Shown: positions 42,130-53,928, counted from the stretch's first letter. The stretch is DNA of 64,000 nucleotides from Trichaptum fuscoviolaceum (GCA_910574455.1 CAJSYZ010000003.1:2046001-2110000), one strand, 5' to 3'. Numbers and translations are program-made. The notes: a model not told the origin generated them from the letters alone.

Positions 42130-44000
42130 TCATCGCTTCTCGTCCGTTAGTTCATCAGGTCTAATTCTATCAACTGACGGAGGAGACCCTAAATGTGGAC
42201 TGAGTGAATCGGATTCATCCGAGGTGTCTTTCGACTCTGCACTTTCCGGGGAACCCCAATGCGGACTGTCAGGAATACCTTCGTGGTGTTGTCCGTTCAT
42301 GCTTGTCGAATATGAGTGTTCTGTCACAGTGTCCGTGCTCGCTTCTTGTGCATGCCCAACCCCCAGCTCAGATGTTTGTCGCTCCCGTTCATCTATCACC
42401 GATAACACCTTTCGTAGCTTCGCTTCCGACTTGCGAGTCTGTGCCTGACTTCCGGTCTTGGAGGTAGATGAAGAGGATCCGGATGCGGAAGGATACGTGC
42501 TTGAACGCCTTGACGAGCCTGGAGGAGATGTCGGTCGAGCTGTCGACGAACTCCGGATGGACTGTGGCGGGCTTGACGAGGGGGTTCGCACGAAGGGCCA
42601 TTCTGTCGGTTCATAGTGGGCTGAATCCCGTTGACTCTGCTCCGGGCTCATTGCGTCCGTCCAGGACAATCCTGATGTACTTGAGGCGAAGGCGTTCGTA
42701 TGATCAATTTCAGTGGTGGCAGATTGTGGAGAAGGAGACGGCGAAGGGTGGTTTGCACCAAAGATCGAGAGCGGAGACAGGATGCTGAATATTTGATCTT
42801 CAGGCTTCGGCGGTCCATAGGAATCAAAGGGGTCGGGAATCGATTGTAACATGGGCTCTATGATAGGATCGGAACTAAACATGGCTTAGAAACGTCTTGT
42901 GAGAAACGACCATGCTATGAACTCACGCTTTGGCAGTAAAGCGGTCGAATACATCAAGTGTGGAGCGCACTACCAAGGAGACCTTAAGAAGCGTTCGTCA
43001 GCACAAGCTCATTTGTTCATGAAGCAGGTACACGCACCTTGCTCTGTACAAAATCCCACACCTTTTCTTCGTGCTCGAGGATCTCTTGGTAATAGGATAC
43101 TCTGAGCTCATCTAGCTCTTCCACCTGCCTCTGCAGGAAGGTAAGAGCTTCTCGGAATGACTGGAGATCTAGGGCCATTGTCAAGAAATGTAACAGGTAG
43201 CGGAAACAACTTACTTCGATTCTTTTTACGCCCGAGATTCATGTTCTCGTTCTCCGTTTCCCGAATGATTCTACTCTTCTCTCTCAAAGCTTTCTCATAT
43301 GAATTAGATCGTTCCTAGGAGGGGAAAGTTAGCCATAGGCTTTTGAGATGATAGGAAGACATACTGCAACAGCTAAGCGATACGATTCCAGGTGCTGTCG
43401 AAGAGACCCCTCGACGCTCTTCTCGATGGTGTCACTCTGCGAGCATGGTTAGTCTGCTTTTATTATATGTAGTAGATGCGATGATTTACCAATACATGCC
43501 AATGGTTGCCCATGAGATGATGTAGCCCTGAGGCTGCTAGTAAACGCGAGCCCGAAAGATAGGATGTACCTTTCACACTTCAGCGAAGTTAAAAACAGTA
43601 CTGCAAACTTAGATTCACACCAGAACTGACCTAGCACAGCTTTCCATAGCATCAGCGAATGTCGCAGTAGCTTTCGACATGTGCATTAAAGCATCGCGAT
43701 ACGCAGCTGAGGCGTTCAGGAGCTAAGATACCATTAACTTATTCGGTCCGCAGTCACACTTCCAGTTCATGAACTCACATTCTCGTACGCCGTCAGACTC
43801 GTTTTCAAGTCTGCCCTCGTGATGATTTTCTCTGGTCCTGCTGGTCCGAAGTTCATCTGGGATATGTTAGTAGTTTGGCTCGTTTCCGAGAACGTAGGCG
43901 AGATGGGCCGGGAGGGAGGCAGCATTGAATCGTTGCCAAAGCTACTGTTTGCAGCGTTTTGAGATAGCGTCTGCGAACGTAGTGAACGTGCGCGAGGCAT
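42130..44000 (-). CDS. BAR/I-BAR-domain protein, Ivy1-like
   Basis: About seven exons. It starts MPRARSLRSQTLSQ with a Ser-rich leader and NFGPAGPEKIITRADLKTSL. A long alpha-helical BAR-type region follows: ASAAYRDALMHMSKATATFA, DTIEKSVEGSLRQHLESYRL, ERSNSYEKALREKSRIIRE, LQSFREALTFLQRQVEELDE, SYYQEILEHEEKVWDFVQSK and CLVVRSTLDVFDRFTAKASD. The C-terminal half is disordered, with many SP motifs and Ser runs. The helical region and the order of its motifs match fungal Ivy1, an inverse-BAR protein that binds Ypt7 and phospholipids at the vacuole and links to TORC1. Start: ATG at 44000; an in-frame ATG at 44030 would add ten residues. Assignment is by remembered pattern. Confidence 0.72.
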
Positions 44001-44500
44001 GCCTGTTAGATGTTGGAAGGCTTGATACATGAAGTATGAGAGTTGTTGCTGTTAGAATGCCGTGCGTAGTCGACGTTCCGACACTGGACGGTGTTGAACC
44101 CGTTTCGGCAAGCGCCCGACTTGAAAAGTACAAAGTACTCTTCAACTGAGGCCTACTAAATTATACTTGTGCATTCTACTCAGCAGACTACATATCCAAA
44201 TTCTTGATTACATACATAGCTATCAGTGTAATATTTCATAATGCCTAGAAGTATATTAATTGAGGAGCTATCGTTTGTCGCCGTCTCTCGGGATCTTTGA
44301 GAAATGTAATCTCGGTCTCATGGTCTCATGTTCAATCCTAATGATTAATTCTGAGGTCCAGATGTCATATGATACACAGTGAGTTTTAACTATATGCAGG
44401 AAGGCCATTAGCTCTGAATTGGCACGGTCTGGATGAATTTCTCAATGAGCATTCCAACTTTTGAAGGAAAGACATACGAAACACACTCACGGACACATCC
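44001..44500. other. Intergenic between two minus-strand genes
   Basis: Promoter side of the Ivy1-like gene and 3' flank of the ribosomal protein gene. No gene seen. Confidence 0.35.
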
Positions 44501-45022
44501 TCAACTTCGTACGCCCGCAGAGATAGAAGTCATCTTCTCTGGTTGGTCACGTAGATAGAACAGTTTTGCTCTGCGCATCCTTCGTCCCTCATGTCCACCT
44601 CCACCACCTGCACGCTGAATAACCTCGATCCGCTTCAAATCCGGTGAGTTCACAAAGAACTGCATCTCCACACCAGTCTTCTGCACGACGTTCCGTAACA
44701 TGAACGACGTGTCTGGCCCACGGCGACGCATCGCTATTAGGACGCCCGAGAACGAGAAGGGCGGTTGCTGCGTGTACACGGTGAGCACCGAACCAGGTAA
44801 CAGACGGTCCTTGTGTCTTCTGCTGAAAAGAACGTCGACCATATGTCTCTTCTCTGGTGCAATGAGCGTTTTTCGGACGTGTTCCATGAGTCCTTTGCCT
44901 TTCTTCAAGCCTTCCATTAGAGGCGCAACGGATTCGGAGAGGGTGACCGTTTTAGAGAAGGGATATTGCGAGACAGCGGTTGACATTCTTCTCGTCGCCC
45001 ATCTTGCAATATTAGGTATCAT
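44501..45022 (-). CDS. IMG1: Mitochondrial large ribosomal subunit protein bL19m
   Basis: Single-exon, 173 residues. The basic N-terminus MIPNIARWATRRMSTAVSQ is a mitochondrial presequence. The bL19 core reads LLPGSVLTVYTQQPPFSFSG, VLIAMRRRGPDTSFMLRN, VVQKTGVEMQFFVNSPDLK and RRMRRAKLFYLRDQPEKM, with FSGV, RRRG and the RxAKLYYLR block typical of L19. A Gly run (RAGGGGGHEGRR) precedes the last motif. Function is in the mitochondrial ribosome near the subunit interface. The frame ends in AGVRS. A splice just before the stop (a GTACGA follows GTR-like sequence) cannot be excluded. Confidence 0.88.
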   Translation of the reverse strand: MIPNIARWATRRMSTAVSQYPFSKTVTLSESVAPLMEGLKKGKGLMEHVRKTLIAPEKRHMVDVLFSRRHKDRLLPGSVLTVYTQQPPFSFSGVLIAMRRRGPDTSFMLRNVVQKTGVEMQFFVNSPDLKRIEVIQRAGGGGGHEGRRMRRAKLFYLRDQPEKMTSISAGVRS

Positions 45023-45582
45023 TCTTTTCGGCTAGACGGGAAGTTTGAGCACGATAAAAGTCTGAAGGAGAGCGTTCAAGTAAAGCAAATCTTCAAGTTG
45101 GAACGGAATTATCAGAAATGTTATTACGTAACTCAGGCTGATGTTTTGTTCTAAGTTGGTATGTTGATCGGAGACCTCATGACCTTCAAGTTTGCCAGTA
45201 GCATTTCAGTTGCATATTGTGCAGCAGACTCTTCCTCTGTCCCTACAGATTCTTATGAGTTAATTCACACAGGATTATCTGTTCCAAACTCGTGCACTCA
45301 AAAGATTCAATGGGAGCAAACACGGTCATTTCTGCAGGTTCGAGATGTAATCCGAATTCCACGGGAGGACATGCCAGTGGCACGGTTCTCATGACTCTAC
45401 TAGTATTCGGAACGGCTATAAACACCTCTGCTCAACCGTTCATCCCTAGGTTGCCCGTGAAGGTGCTTCCTCCGTGTGACACCGTGTCGTACTATAAGCA
45501 TTGGCCAACAGTCAACTCTGTTCTTCGATTGCGGGTATCCCTCCACTCATCTCTGGACTACGCATCTCTCTTCTGCTGCGAG
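45023..45582. other. Divergent promoter region of bL19m and P450
   Basis: No gene seen. A frame open from 45292 reaches the P450 start in frame, but the extension has no signal-anchor character, so the ATG at 45583 is preferred. Confidence 0.4.
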
Positions 45583-47642
45583 ATGTCTATGGCCGTCTCT
45601 GTCCAAGACCTCATTCGCTCGGCCTCGCTATCCAAGCTACTATTTGTTGTGCTTGCGGTCACTGTCCTCGCTCATATTAGCAAGAGACGCAAGCAGTCTT
45701 CAGGTCTTCCACTCCCGCCTGGCCCGCCTGCGCACTGGCTGTTCGGCAATGAGTTGCCCAAGGTCTAGTGAGTCAATGACTGAATGAGTATAGCTATGGT
45801 TGCTGAGTTGATTACTAGCCCTGCCAGACAATTCTACAGATGGACAACTGAATACGGCCCGCTCTTTAGCCTTCGAAAAGGTCGCAGTCTGTTTGTCGTT
45901 ATCGGCGAGCAGCAGGTGAACTATAACTCCATAATATCCATTCTATTGTTGCTGACGTTTTCATTTGTCTGTTTAGGCTGCCGTGGATATAATGGAGAAA
46001 GAAAACGCTTCGTTGGTGGATAGACCTGACAGCATTGCTGCCGGTAAAATTATGTCTGGAGACAAGAGAATTCTTCTCATCGGGCAAGGCGAACGCTTCA
46101 GGAAGCTCCGCAAGTGCGTGCACTTACTTCTAACTTTACTTGTTGCTTTATTCCCCTCTTTTCACAGGGCCTTACAGTCACAGCTGCACATCAAAGTTGT
46201 TGAAGCTTATGAGCCTATACAAACGAAATCTGCAAAGACAGTGATATTGGATATTCTGAGTAATCCAGATTTGCACCAGCAGCACGTTAAGAGGTACGCA
46301 GCATGAAAGAAAAACTACTAATGTTCCTGGCTCCCTCTGAGACTGACTTGAATCATCATCTGCTAGATATGCAGCGAGCGTGATTATGAGTGTAACATAT
46401 GGCAAGACAACTCCGACCTCGTACTCAGACCCTGAGGTGCAAGAAGTAAACAAATGCATCGCTCGCTTGGGCGTAGCACTTCGACCGGGATCGTATCTGG
46501 TTGACTCGTACCCATTTCTGCAGTACGTGCCAGGCTATTCGAACACCCTGAAGAGATATTACCTGGACGAACTCGCCTTGTTCAAGTCTCAATTAGTAGG
46601 AGTCAGGCAGAAAATGGTGAAACACGGATCGCGGGCGGTACAGTTTAATTGTAGCTAATATGATTCAACCAAGATGAAACAGGAAGCACAGCCATGCTTT
46701 GCGAAGTACCTCCTGGAGAGGCAGCAGGAGTTCGAGCTAAGCGACGATGAGCTTGCGTACCTTGCTGGCTCTATGTTTGGTGCTGGCTCTGATACTGTAA
46801 GCACTGTTGTGAAATAGATTTTGAGCTAGCTAACTGTTTAAATGCGCCGTTTAGAGTGCGTCAGCGATCAGTACGGTCATCATGGCGGCAGCGTGCTTCC
46901 CCGACGCACAACGTAAGGTTCAGGAGCAACTCGATGCAGTGATAGGGCACGACAGAGGTAATTTACTTCTAAAGCCCTTTTCGTTACATGTGTTGATACT
47001 TATAAATCAAAATTCAGTTCCTTCCTTCGGCGACATGGAAGAGCTCACAGAAGTTACTGCCTTCGTTCAAGAATCCTATCGTTGGCGACCTGTGAGCGCC
47101 GGAGGCTTTCCACATCGGGCTACCCGCGATATCACTTACGGCGGATATGTAATTCCCGCTGGGGCGACTGTGATCGCAAACCATTGGTGAGCGATAGCAA
47201 TATATCCGGTTCGAATTCAAAGCTGATAGTTTACTATCATGACTTGAAGGGCGCTATCCAGAGATCCAGCGTTCTTCCCCGAAGGGGAGAAATTCATACC
47301 GTCGCGTTGGTTGACAGAATCGGGTACGATCAACGATAAGCTGAAGTACTATAACTTCGGTTTTGGGCGTCGGTACGAGGCTTTCACTCCCCTTGCCTAT
47401 TCTCCATGTCATAACGATTCATTTGAAGAGTTTGTCCTGGTCAACACATTGCAAACCGCTCGCTCTTCATTAACACGGCCCTCCTCTTGTGGTCATTCAA
47501 TATATCTCAAGACCCGCACTATCCAATTGATACATTGGCCTACACCGATACTGCGAATATGCACCCACTTCCTTTTCATGCCAAGTTTGAGCCGCGAATC
47601 CCCAATTTACGCGTACGTCTTATGGAAAACTCGGACTTCTGA
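45583..47642 (+). CDS. Cytochrome P450 monooxygenase
   Basis: About eleven exons. ER-anchored haem monooxygenase. The N-terminal anchor (LLFVVLAVTVLAHISKR) is followed by the proline hinge LPLPPGPPAHWLFGN. Next come RQFYRWTTEYGPLFSLRKG, ASLVDRPDSIAAGKIMSG and SVIMSVTYGKTTPTSYSDPE. The I-helix motif is AGSMFGAGSDTS. The ExxR motif is ESYRWRP (VQESYRWRPVSAGGFPHRA), then GGYVIPAGATVIANHWAI and FPEGEKFIPSRWL. The haem loop is split by an intron: FGFGRR joins VCPGQHIANRSLF, so the Cys ligand sits in the last exon. The last exon ends LMENSDF. Length is close to 500 residues. The CYP family and substrate cannot be assigned here. No other secondary-metabolism genes are next to it. Confidence 0.9.
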
Positions 47643-48092
47643 GTCCATTTACTGTTAGAGTACAATACCGGTTCAACCCGGATTATATAATTAGTTAGCG
47701 CCGTCAGAGCCAGCGGTCCCCGACACGAACGTTTAGAAGACTGGCAAATTGAAGACGGAGTAGGCAACGGACGAATTTACGAGAAGGACACCTAATGAAA
47801 GGCGCATGGAGGAGTGGGGAAGTAAGTGCAAGTTAAGTACAAGGACACAGTTGGGAGAGAAAAGTGAAAACGCACCAGGATAAGGAACAGAAAAGCAGAA
47901 GGAGACAAGGAGGGGAAGGAAGAATAATAAGATATAAGATATAAACCAATAGTAAACCACAGACTCGGAAGCGGGGGAGGTACGAAACGATAAGGAAATG
48001 AAAACCACAATAACCTAAATGATACAAGTTACACAGAAAATAAACTAGGAAAGGTTGCGATAGGTCAGAGAGAAATTACAAAACACATCTAA

Positions 48093-48213
48093 GCAGGAAC
48101 GAGAGATAAGAGAGAACTTGCGATTGGCTGGAGGGGGAAAATTTTGCTTCAAGTTACTACGCAGGAACGAGAGAGAGAGAGAAAACTTGCGATTGGCTGG
48201 ACGGTGAAAATTT
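48093..48213. repeat. Imperfect tandem duplication (about 54 bp, 68-bp spacing)
   Basis: 48093-48146 and 48161-48213 share GCAGGAACGAGAG, ACTTGCGATTGGCTGGA and GGAAAATTT-like ends with small changes; the GA run is longer in the second copy. Probably a slippage or recombination product. Confidence 0.75.
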
Positions 48214-48343
48214 ATGAAAATTTAGCTTACTATTCGATTAAAGTTCGCGACGACACATCCCGTGTCGGGGATATATTTCCTTTTTCGTTAATTTGCAATT
48301 ACATACGGACTCTAAAAGTTTTCCTTCGTCTGTATGCTACCTC

Positions 48344-48491
48344 ATCGCTATTGCATAGCGCTGAGGTATGTTCAACTTAGTTTCACTCTTATTTTCTTAT
48401 GCTGATTACAATGTATTTAGTTTATTATATTTTAGGTAACTAAATACATCAGCCATCGATATTGCATAGCGCTGAGTTTATTATATTTTAG
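48344..48491. repeat. Short direct repeats with an AGCGCT palindrome
   Basis: ATTGCATAGCGCTGAG occurs in 48344-48365 and again in 48455-48476. GTTTATTATATTTTAG occurs at 48420-48435 and 48476-48491. The second copies are adjacent, suggesting a local duplication. No function is implied. Confidence 0.65.
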
Positions 48492-48623
48492 CTCCCGCAT
48501 TTACAACCTGAGTAACTATAAACAAGCTAGACTACAGTATAACAAATTTGGTCACTATACTGTCGTGTTCTCCTCAATATATGCACATGTATAGTCTCAA
48601 ATATTTATACTTGTAAATAATAA

Positions 48624-48706
48624 GACTCAGTGGTCTAGCGGTTATGATTTCTGTCTAACATTGTTAGTTACACAGAAGGTTCCAAGTTCAATTCTTGGCT
48701 GAGTCA
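48624..48706 (+). tRNA. tRNA-Val(AAC) with a 10-nt intron
   Basis: Full cloverleaf: acceptor stem GACTCAG pairs with CTGAGTC, D arm contains the A box TGGTCTAGCGG, anticodon stem TCTGT pairs with ACAGA, and T stem CCAAG pairs with CTTGG around TTCAATT (B-box region). The loop reads CT-AAC-A followed by the intron TTGTTAGTTA (48661-48670) and C, the standard position between bases 37 and 38. Removal gives 73 nt, including the discriminator A. The anticodon AAC reads GTT and (as IAC) GTC/GTA valine codons. The layout closely follows yeast tRNA-Val(AAC). Arms are AU-richer than usual. Confidence 0.85.
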
Positions 48707-48724
48707 TATTAGCTTTTACATATC

Positions 48725-48735
48725 TTTTTTTTTTT
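48725..48735 (+). terminator. RNA polymerase III terminator of the tRNA gene
   Basis: A run of 11 T residues starting 19 bp after the tRNA 3' end. Confidence 0.8.
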
Positions 48736-50437
48736 ATACCAATCTCTCACTTTTGTAAATAGTATGTTGGTCATTGTTTGCCAGACGGGTTCCAGAAGCT
48801 TTTGTATGTATATTTTGACTGAACCTCATACTTGCTTATCGATTTATAGCATTTTCTGCTGAGAACAGCTATCAGCTCATTTTTACTCAAGTGATTTGTA
48901 TCCCGATTATTTCACTGAAAGCTTCTTGGTTCTTCCCCGGGTCCTCTACGCGTTCGTGTGCCTTTGCTCAGTCTATCAGTAGCTTCACGCATTCCACATC
49001 CCCCAGTACAATTTAAAAAGACCGAGTGCACCTGTCATCAGCCCTCCACATTTGTTTTCTTGTTTTGCCTTCTTCCTCACACAGTCACGGTCATACTGGT
49101 ACCATCCTCTTCGGGGCAAGGGACTATCCTCTCTCTAGTGGCCAATTTAGACTTGATTGGCTACTATACTTGTATAAGTAATATCTTAAGCACTATTAAT
49201 CCGAAATGCTTAATCGAAATGCCATGAAAGGTCGGAGGACGGAGGATAGTGTATGGGTTCGCTCATCAGACTCCTGCTTTCACGGTCCGATACAGTAAAC
49301 CTCTTGGGCGCCGCCATCTGTTTGCTTCTATATTGAGGGCATACGCATTCATGATAGTTGGCCGTGCACTGGCAATATGACCTGCCTGTGAGTTATCTCT
49401 GAAGAATGAGAAGTGGACAGAGAGGACGCCGGTAGACACTTGGGACCTCCAAGTTATGCAGAGGATTCATCAAAGAGGCAAAGTCACAGCATTCGCCTTG
49501 GGGCATCCACGCAGTCGGGTTTTACGGTGACGATTTTATTGACAGGCTTCCTGTTGTCATAATATGTTTGTTGCTTTAGTGGGGAAGATGTATGTAGAAA
49601 CCAAGAAGTCGTCACGGTGTTCTAAAATTTCTCTATATCTATAGCGAACGACCACGAAGTCAAGATCCCCCTTGTTTATCAAATTGCGAGATGATTATTT
49701 CGTATGAAGTGGTTTTGTACGTTCATGAATTTGTGAGTCCAGAAGGATGACCCGCGGACTCTTCTGCGAATGTCGATGGGCTTATACAGTATGTTCCTCG
49801 GAGTTTCTCGATGTCCAGCGCTAAAAAGGTAAGTATTGATGAATCCACTTCCTTCGTCAGTAGTTGCTGTCATGCTGCGCAGTACTTCTCTTGGATACCA
49901 CAAGACATCTTATGCTAGCACAGTGTACCAATAAATAATCCAACGAAAAAGATGCAGCCGGGAGAACTCACAATAGCAAATCAAACATGATGCCTTCGTT
50001 ATCTCCGGTGACTAGGGATAATAACTAAAGGCTCGAGCCTTAGAAACGGTTAGAGATTACAATATGTCCTTCATCCAAGCTCCTTCTAATGCAGACAGGT
50101 TGCGAGTGAATGTTAGTTCGAGTTACGTTTCCGAAAGCGTTCAAGTTGGGTGATGGAACGTTGATTAAAAATGCCAATTAGTAGCGACAAGTGGTGAGTG
50201 TTTGTATGTTCGAGGCAAAGTGGACGTCGATTCAGTGGAAGCAGTGGAAGCATAATCGAACTAAAACCACCACCCTCAGACTTTCTCGATGGCAGAGACT
50301 GAAGAGAAGATTCAAATTGGTGATGGGTGTTGGCAGTCTTGAACTTGAACCGGAAGTTGCCGTTTACGCACGTCATCATGATGATCGCAATTGTTGAACA
50401 TCCGCAAGCGTTCTACCTTCTAGTCAATCATATAGCT
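48736..50437. other. 1.7-kb region without a supported gene
   Basis: Frames up to about 90 codons on both strands show no recognisable domain. No repeat of note. Confidence 0.4.
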
Positions 50438-51042
50438 ATGTCCTCTGCTACCCAGCGGGCTAAAAGGAAGGAAGAACTGGAACGGGCGTATGAATTACAG
50501 GTCCGGGCTGCTACGTGGGTCAGCTTCAGCTCAGTACTACTCAATAATCTATACTTATCTTCATCATAAGGGTGCCCTGAAATACACGACCATTGGAATT
50601 TCTCTTGCCTCCATCGCCCATGTTGCATGGCCTACGTTCAGGTGATGCATTTGGCCATTTTAGCTAAATTTTAACCCATCGAAACTAAACAGTTCCTGCT
50701 TGTATTGCTTCTAGGCGACAAACGCTTCCGTTCAAATGTTTCCTCGTCTCAGCATGTAAGTCTTCTACAATTCTCCGAGTCTGTTCTGATTTAAGCTCAC
50801 CAACTGCAATCCAAACTATAGTCACGATGTTCGGCCTAGTTTTAGGGGCAGATAATGCACTTCTTTCGCATGAGAAAGACCAACGACGGGTAGAGACAGC
50901 TTTGCGACGCGAAGCTCGAATAGATCTGGCGAAGCGAGGGCTCGTCGGGACCGAGACTGAGATAGCGAAGTGGAAGGACGAAAGAGCGAGAGCCTTGGAG
51001 CAGCAGCAGAACGAGCTACGCCAGGACCCACAGAATCCTTAA
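50438..51042 (+). CDS. Small conserved fungal membrane protein
   Basis: Four exons (50438-50500, 50571-50641, 50715-50755, 50822-51042) give 131 residues with consistent phases. The N-terminus is helical and basic (TQRAKRKEELERAYELQ). Two hydrophobic segments follow: GALKYTTIGISLASIAHVAW and FLVSAFTMFGLVLGADNALL. A long charged helix ends the protein (KDQRRVETALRREARIDLAK, TEIAKWKDERARALEQQ). The layout suggests a mitochondrial or ER membrane protein with soluble ends. I recall similar basidiomycete hypothetical proteins but cannot name a family. A HIG1-type role is only a guess and its QxxxRxRxxxQ motif is not visible. Confidence 0.68.
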
Positions 51043-51451
51043 CCGGCCAATCATTGATTTGATTAATGCATTCTGCTGATGGCGGAGACCTTCGTAGAAC
51101 ATATATATACATACATTGAACGATAAGGTTGTATAACTACAGTATGAATATGATTTGCGTAGAAGATGATTTGATAATGATTTCGCAAAATAAATTAACA
51201 ACGTATTGAACGACACGAGATACTTTATCTGCACATTGCTAATATTGCTAACAAACGATGGTTGGTGATGCTATGTAACAAGACTGTTGTAAATGTCCGT
51301 GAATACTGAGGTGCTGTAAAAACGACAGGAGTTGATACTTGAATGAAATAAGTGTGATACTGTATATACAACTATCGTGATGTCATGAAGGGATCGATCA
51401 ACGATTGAGCAAGTGAGGTGTCTACTTACACGGATCCGCATGTTACATTCA
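51043..51451. other. Convergent 3' intergenic region
   Basis: No gene seen. 3' flanks of the small membrane protein and the C2-domain gene. Confidence 0.4.
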
Positions 51452-53928
51452 TTACTGTGGTGCATTCCAGTAGCCGGTGGCACTGTCATAGACCGCAGGC
51501 GGCCTCGGGGGTGGGCCAGGGCTTGGGTTCGGGTTGAAGATCTCACCTGGCCTTACGCTTTTAAAAGGTCCCGCTGGAGCTTGCGGGAACGTAGGACCAG
51601 AAGAATGCTGATGCTGGGGTGGCTGCGGCAAAGGGTGCTGACCATTTTGCTGCTGCAAGCCCGGGACCAAGGGTGGCGGTGGAGGCGGGGGCTGGAATCC
51701 TGTTTGTGAATGCGAAGGTGGTGGCGGAGGGGGGTACCCTCCATTGGTACCCGTCGGAGGCTGTGGGAGGGGGGGACGAACAGGAGATTGTGCGTGGCCG
51801 TTGCGACCATCTGCTTGTGAATGCTGCTGCTGAATGTTCAGCGGAGGCGGAGGTGGAGGACCGGGTAGTCTCGATCCATTTAAAGGCGGCGGAGGCGGTG
51901 GAGGTACGAATCCATTTTGCTGAGGCGGATTTGTCATTGGATACTGCGGAGGACCCGGAGGGGTGGGCAAAGGATAAGGATGCGGAGGAGTGTTCGTGTA
52001 TGCAGATTGCGAGGTCGACAATACATTATGTGGAGGAGTGGCTGGATAAGCTGATCCGTTTTGTTGACCTGGCGTGGGCAGCGGGCGAGAGCCTGATATG
52101 GGAGGTGAAGGATTATAATGTACAGAACCTTGCTGCGGAGGTGAGGGTGTGGTCGGTGTATATGAAGGATACTGCTGCGATGCGATAGACTGTGAGGAAT
52201 GCGACGGAGAAGGGAGGGTAGAGTACTGATGAGGCGGTGCCGAGTGGGAAGCCGGGGGTACGGATTGTGGAGGACCGGGAGGTGGATATGATATAGGGGG
52301 TGCAGATGAAGGCGGCGGAGGCGGATATTGCTGGTAAGGGAGATAACTCTGTCCAGGAGGCGGTTGGTGGAAGCCCATCGACGATGACGGATGAATTGGA
52401 GGGGCGAAACCTGACGGCGCAGGGGTTTGAGGAGATCCGTATCCAAAGGAAACAGGTGTTTGAGAAGGGGGAGGTCCATAAGGATTGGGCGTAGTCGAGA
52501 CCGGCACAAATCCTGATTGTTGAGGAGCGAATCCGGTCTGTGCTGGCGTCTGCACTGGCGTAAATCCAGAGGATGCTGAAGGTATACTATACATAGATCC
52601 GCCATACTCGGATTGAGAAAACTGAGAGCCTCCGTACTCCGATGGCGCATAGTGAGACGACGCATATCCAGATGAATATGATGAATTAGTCTCGTACGGT
52701 GATTGATATGCAGGATATCCTTGAGGAGTGCCCCCTAAAGAGTGTCGATGGGCAGGTGCTCTTCCGGTTGGTGTTGGAGGTGCATCATACGCAAATTGGC
52801 TGTTTGCATTAGAGTATTCCGATGAAGGGTACGTAGACATGTATGAGGACGAGGAATGAGTGGACCAAGAACCTGCCTGTGACTCAGGTCGAGGCGTATG
52901 TCCTCGTTGGGGAGGCTGGAACAAAGGCTGGAAATCAGGCCTATGGATATCAATAGTATAACATATCCACTCACTGGATAGCTCTCGCGCCTTCTTCCAT
53001 CAGTGTTTATTGTAAGCCCACCGAACTCATCAGCAACCCGATCGACTGTCGATCCTGACCCCTGTCTTCTCCCGGTGTCGTAGGGTGGATTGTAGAGGTC
53101 GAGCTTTGCCAAGGAACTGGATGCTAGCAATGACGGCGGAACTCCGTTTTTACCTGACGGGCTCTCTCCTTCAGATGGAACAAAGGAACCCGGGCCACCA
53201 TAGTTCTTGTTGGGTCTGATGGTATTCATCCTACTCTTCTTCTCCTGTGGTTTCCCCTATGACATAGACGGATTAGACTTAGAAACAGCCGTAAGCGTTA
53301 CCGACTCACATTCGAGAAGAAGGTCAACTCAAGGTATACTTCACCACTGAATTTGTCCTTGTTCATGAGGGTGAACCAGTCTGCCAGTCATGAGTAAGTT
53401 AACTTTACTAAAGCTTGAGGAGACATACCATCTGTTTCGCCCTTTGATAGTACTTCTGCTAACTCCACTGTTGCCTCTCCAATGAGCTCAGGATCCTTTG
53501 GGTCATCCGCATAACACGCAACCTTCATGACGTTTCCGCCCTTCACCTTCTTCTTTTTCTTTGAGTCCTTCGGGGGAGGGGGAGGAGGTGTGCCCTTTCC
53601 ATCTCGTGTAGGCGGTGGGGTGATCTCGGTCTCTTCAAACAGCGCAAAGCGCACTTCCTCATCCCACTCGGGATGTTGGCCACCGCGTTTGATCGCGCGT
53701 GTTCGTTTCTTCTCGCCATCCAGTGTCACGCAACAGTACGGATCCTGCTTCCCTATGTGTCGTTTGTTGGGTAGATGTTGCTATATATGTCCCAAGTAGT
53801 TCAAGTAGTAGATCATGAGTATAAGGTTCGACTTGACTGTGCTCGCTATAGGAGGCTAAGTAATCGGGACGTACCGCCTTGAGGATGACGACAACGAGCG
53901 TCCCTATTTCTCGTGGAGTCGAGGACAT
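51452..53928 (-). CDS. C2-domain protein with long Pro/Gln-rich tail, Inn1/Fic1-like
   Basis: Starts MSSTPREIGTLVVVILKA, then NLPNKRHIGKQDPYCCVTLD, KRTRAIKRGGQHPEWDEEVR, a Lys-rich loop (PPPPPPKDSKKKKKVKGG) and VMKVACYADDPKDPELIGEA, WFTLMNKDKFSGEVYLELTF. This is one type-II C2 domain (about 170 residues). The calcium-binding Asp set appears incomplete, as in Inn1. The remaining 600 residues are extremely Pro-, Gln-, Ser- and Gly-rich with many PPP runs and PxxP motifs, expected to bind SH3 domains. N-terminal C2 plus PxxP tail matches fungal Inn1 and fission-yeast Fic1, which work in septum ingression with Cyk3 and Hof1/Cdc15. The conserved layout supports this role, but the tail is not alignable. 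The tail's purine-rich antisense strand opens long shadow frames. Confidence 0.75.

Larger units (their letters stand above)
47643..48623. other. AT-rich intergenic region with short direct repeats
   Basis: No gene supported. Overlapping minus-strand frames at 47733-48027 arise from a purine-rich stretch on the plus strand. Direct repeats are listed separately. Confidence 0.4.

Noticed and set aside
45292..45582. Upstream in-frame extension of the P450
   Set aside because: The added residues lack a membrane-anchor pattern; the ATG at 45583 places the hydrophobic anchor where P450s have it.
47733..48027. Three overlapping minus-strand frames rich in Ser, Leu and Phe
   Set aside because: They result from a purine-rich plus strand and have no start context, domain or splice support.
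51619..52188. 189-codon plus-strand frame, Ala/Glu/Val-rich
   Set aside because: Exact antisense of the Pro/Gln-rich tail of the C2 protein; repeats in the tail create long shadow frames.
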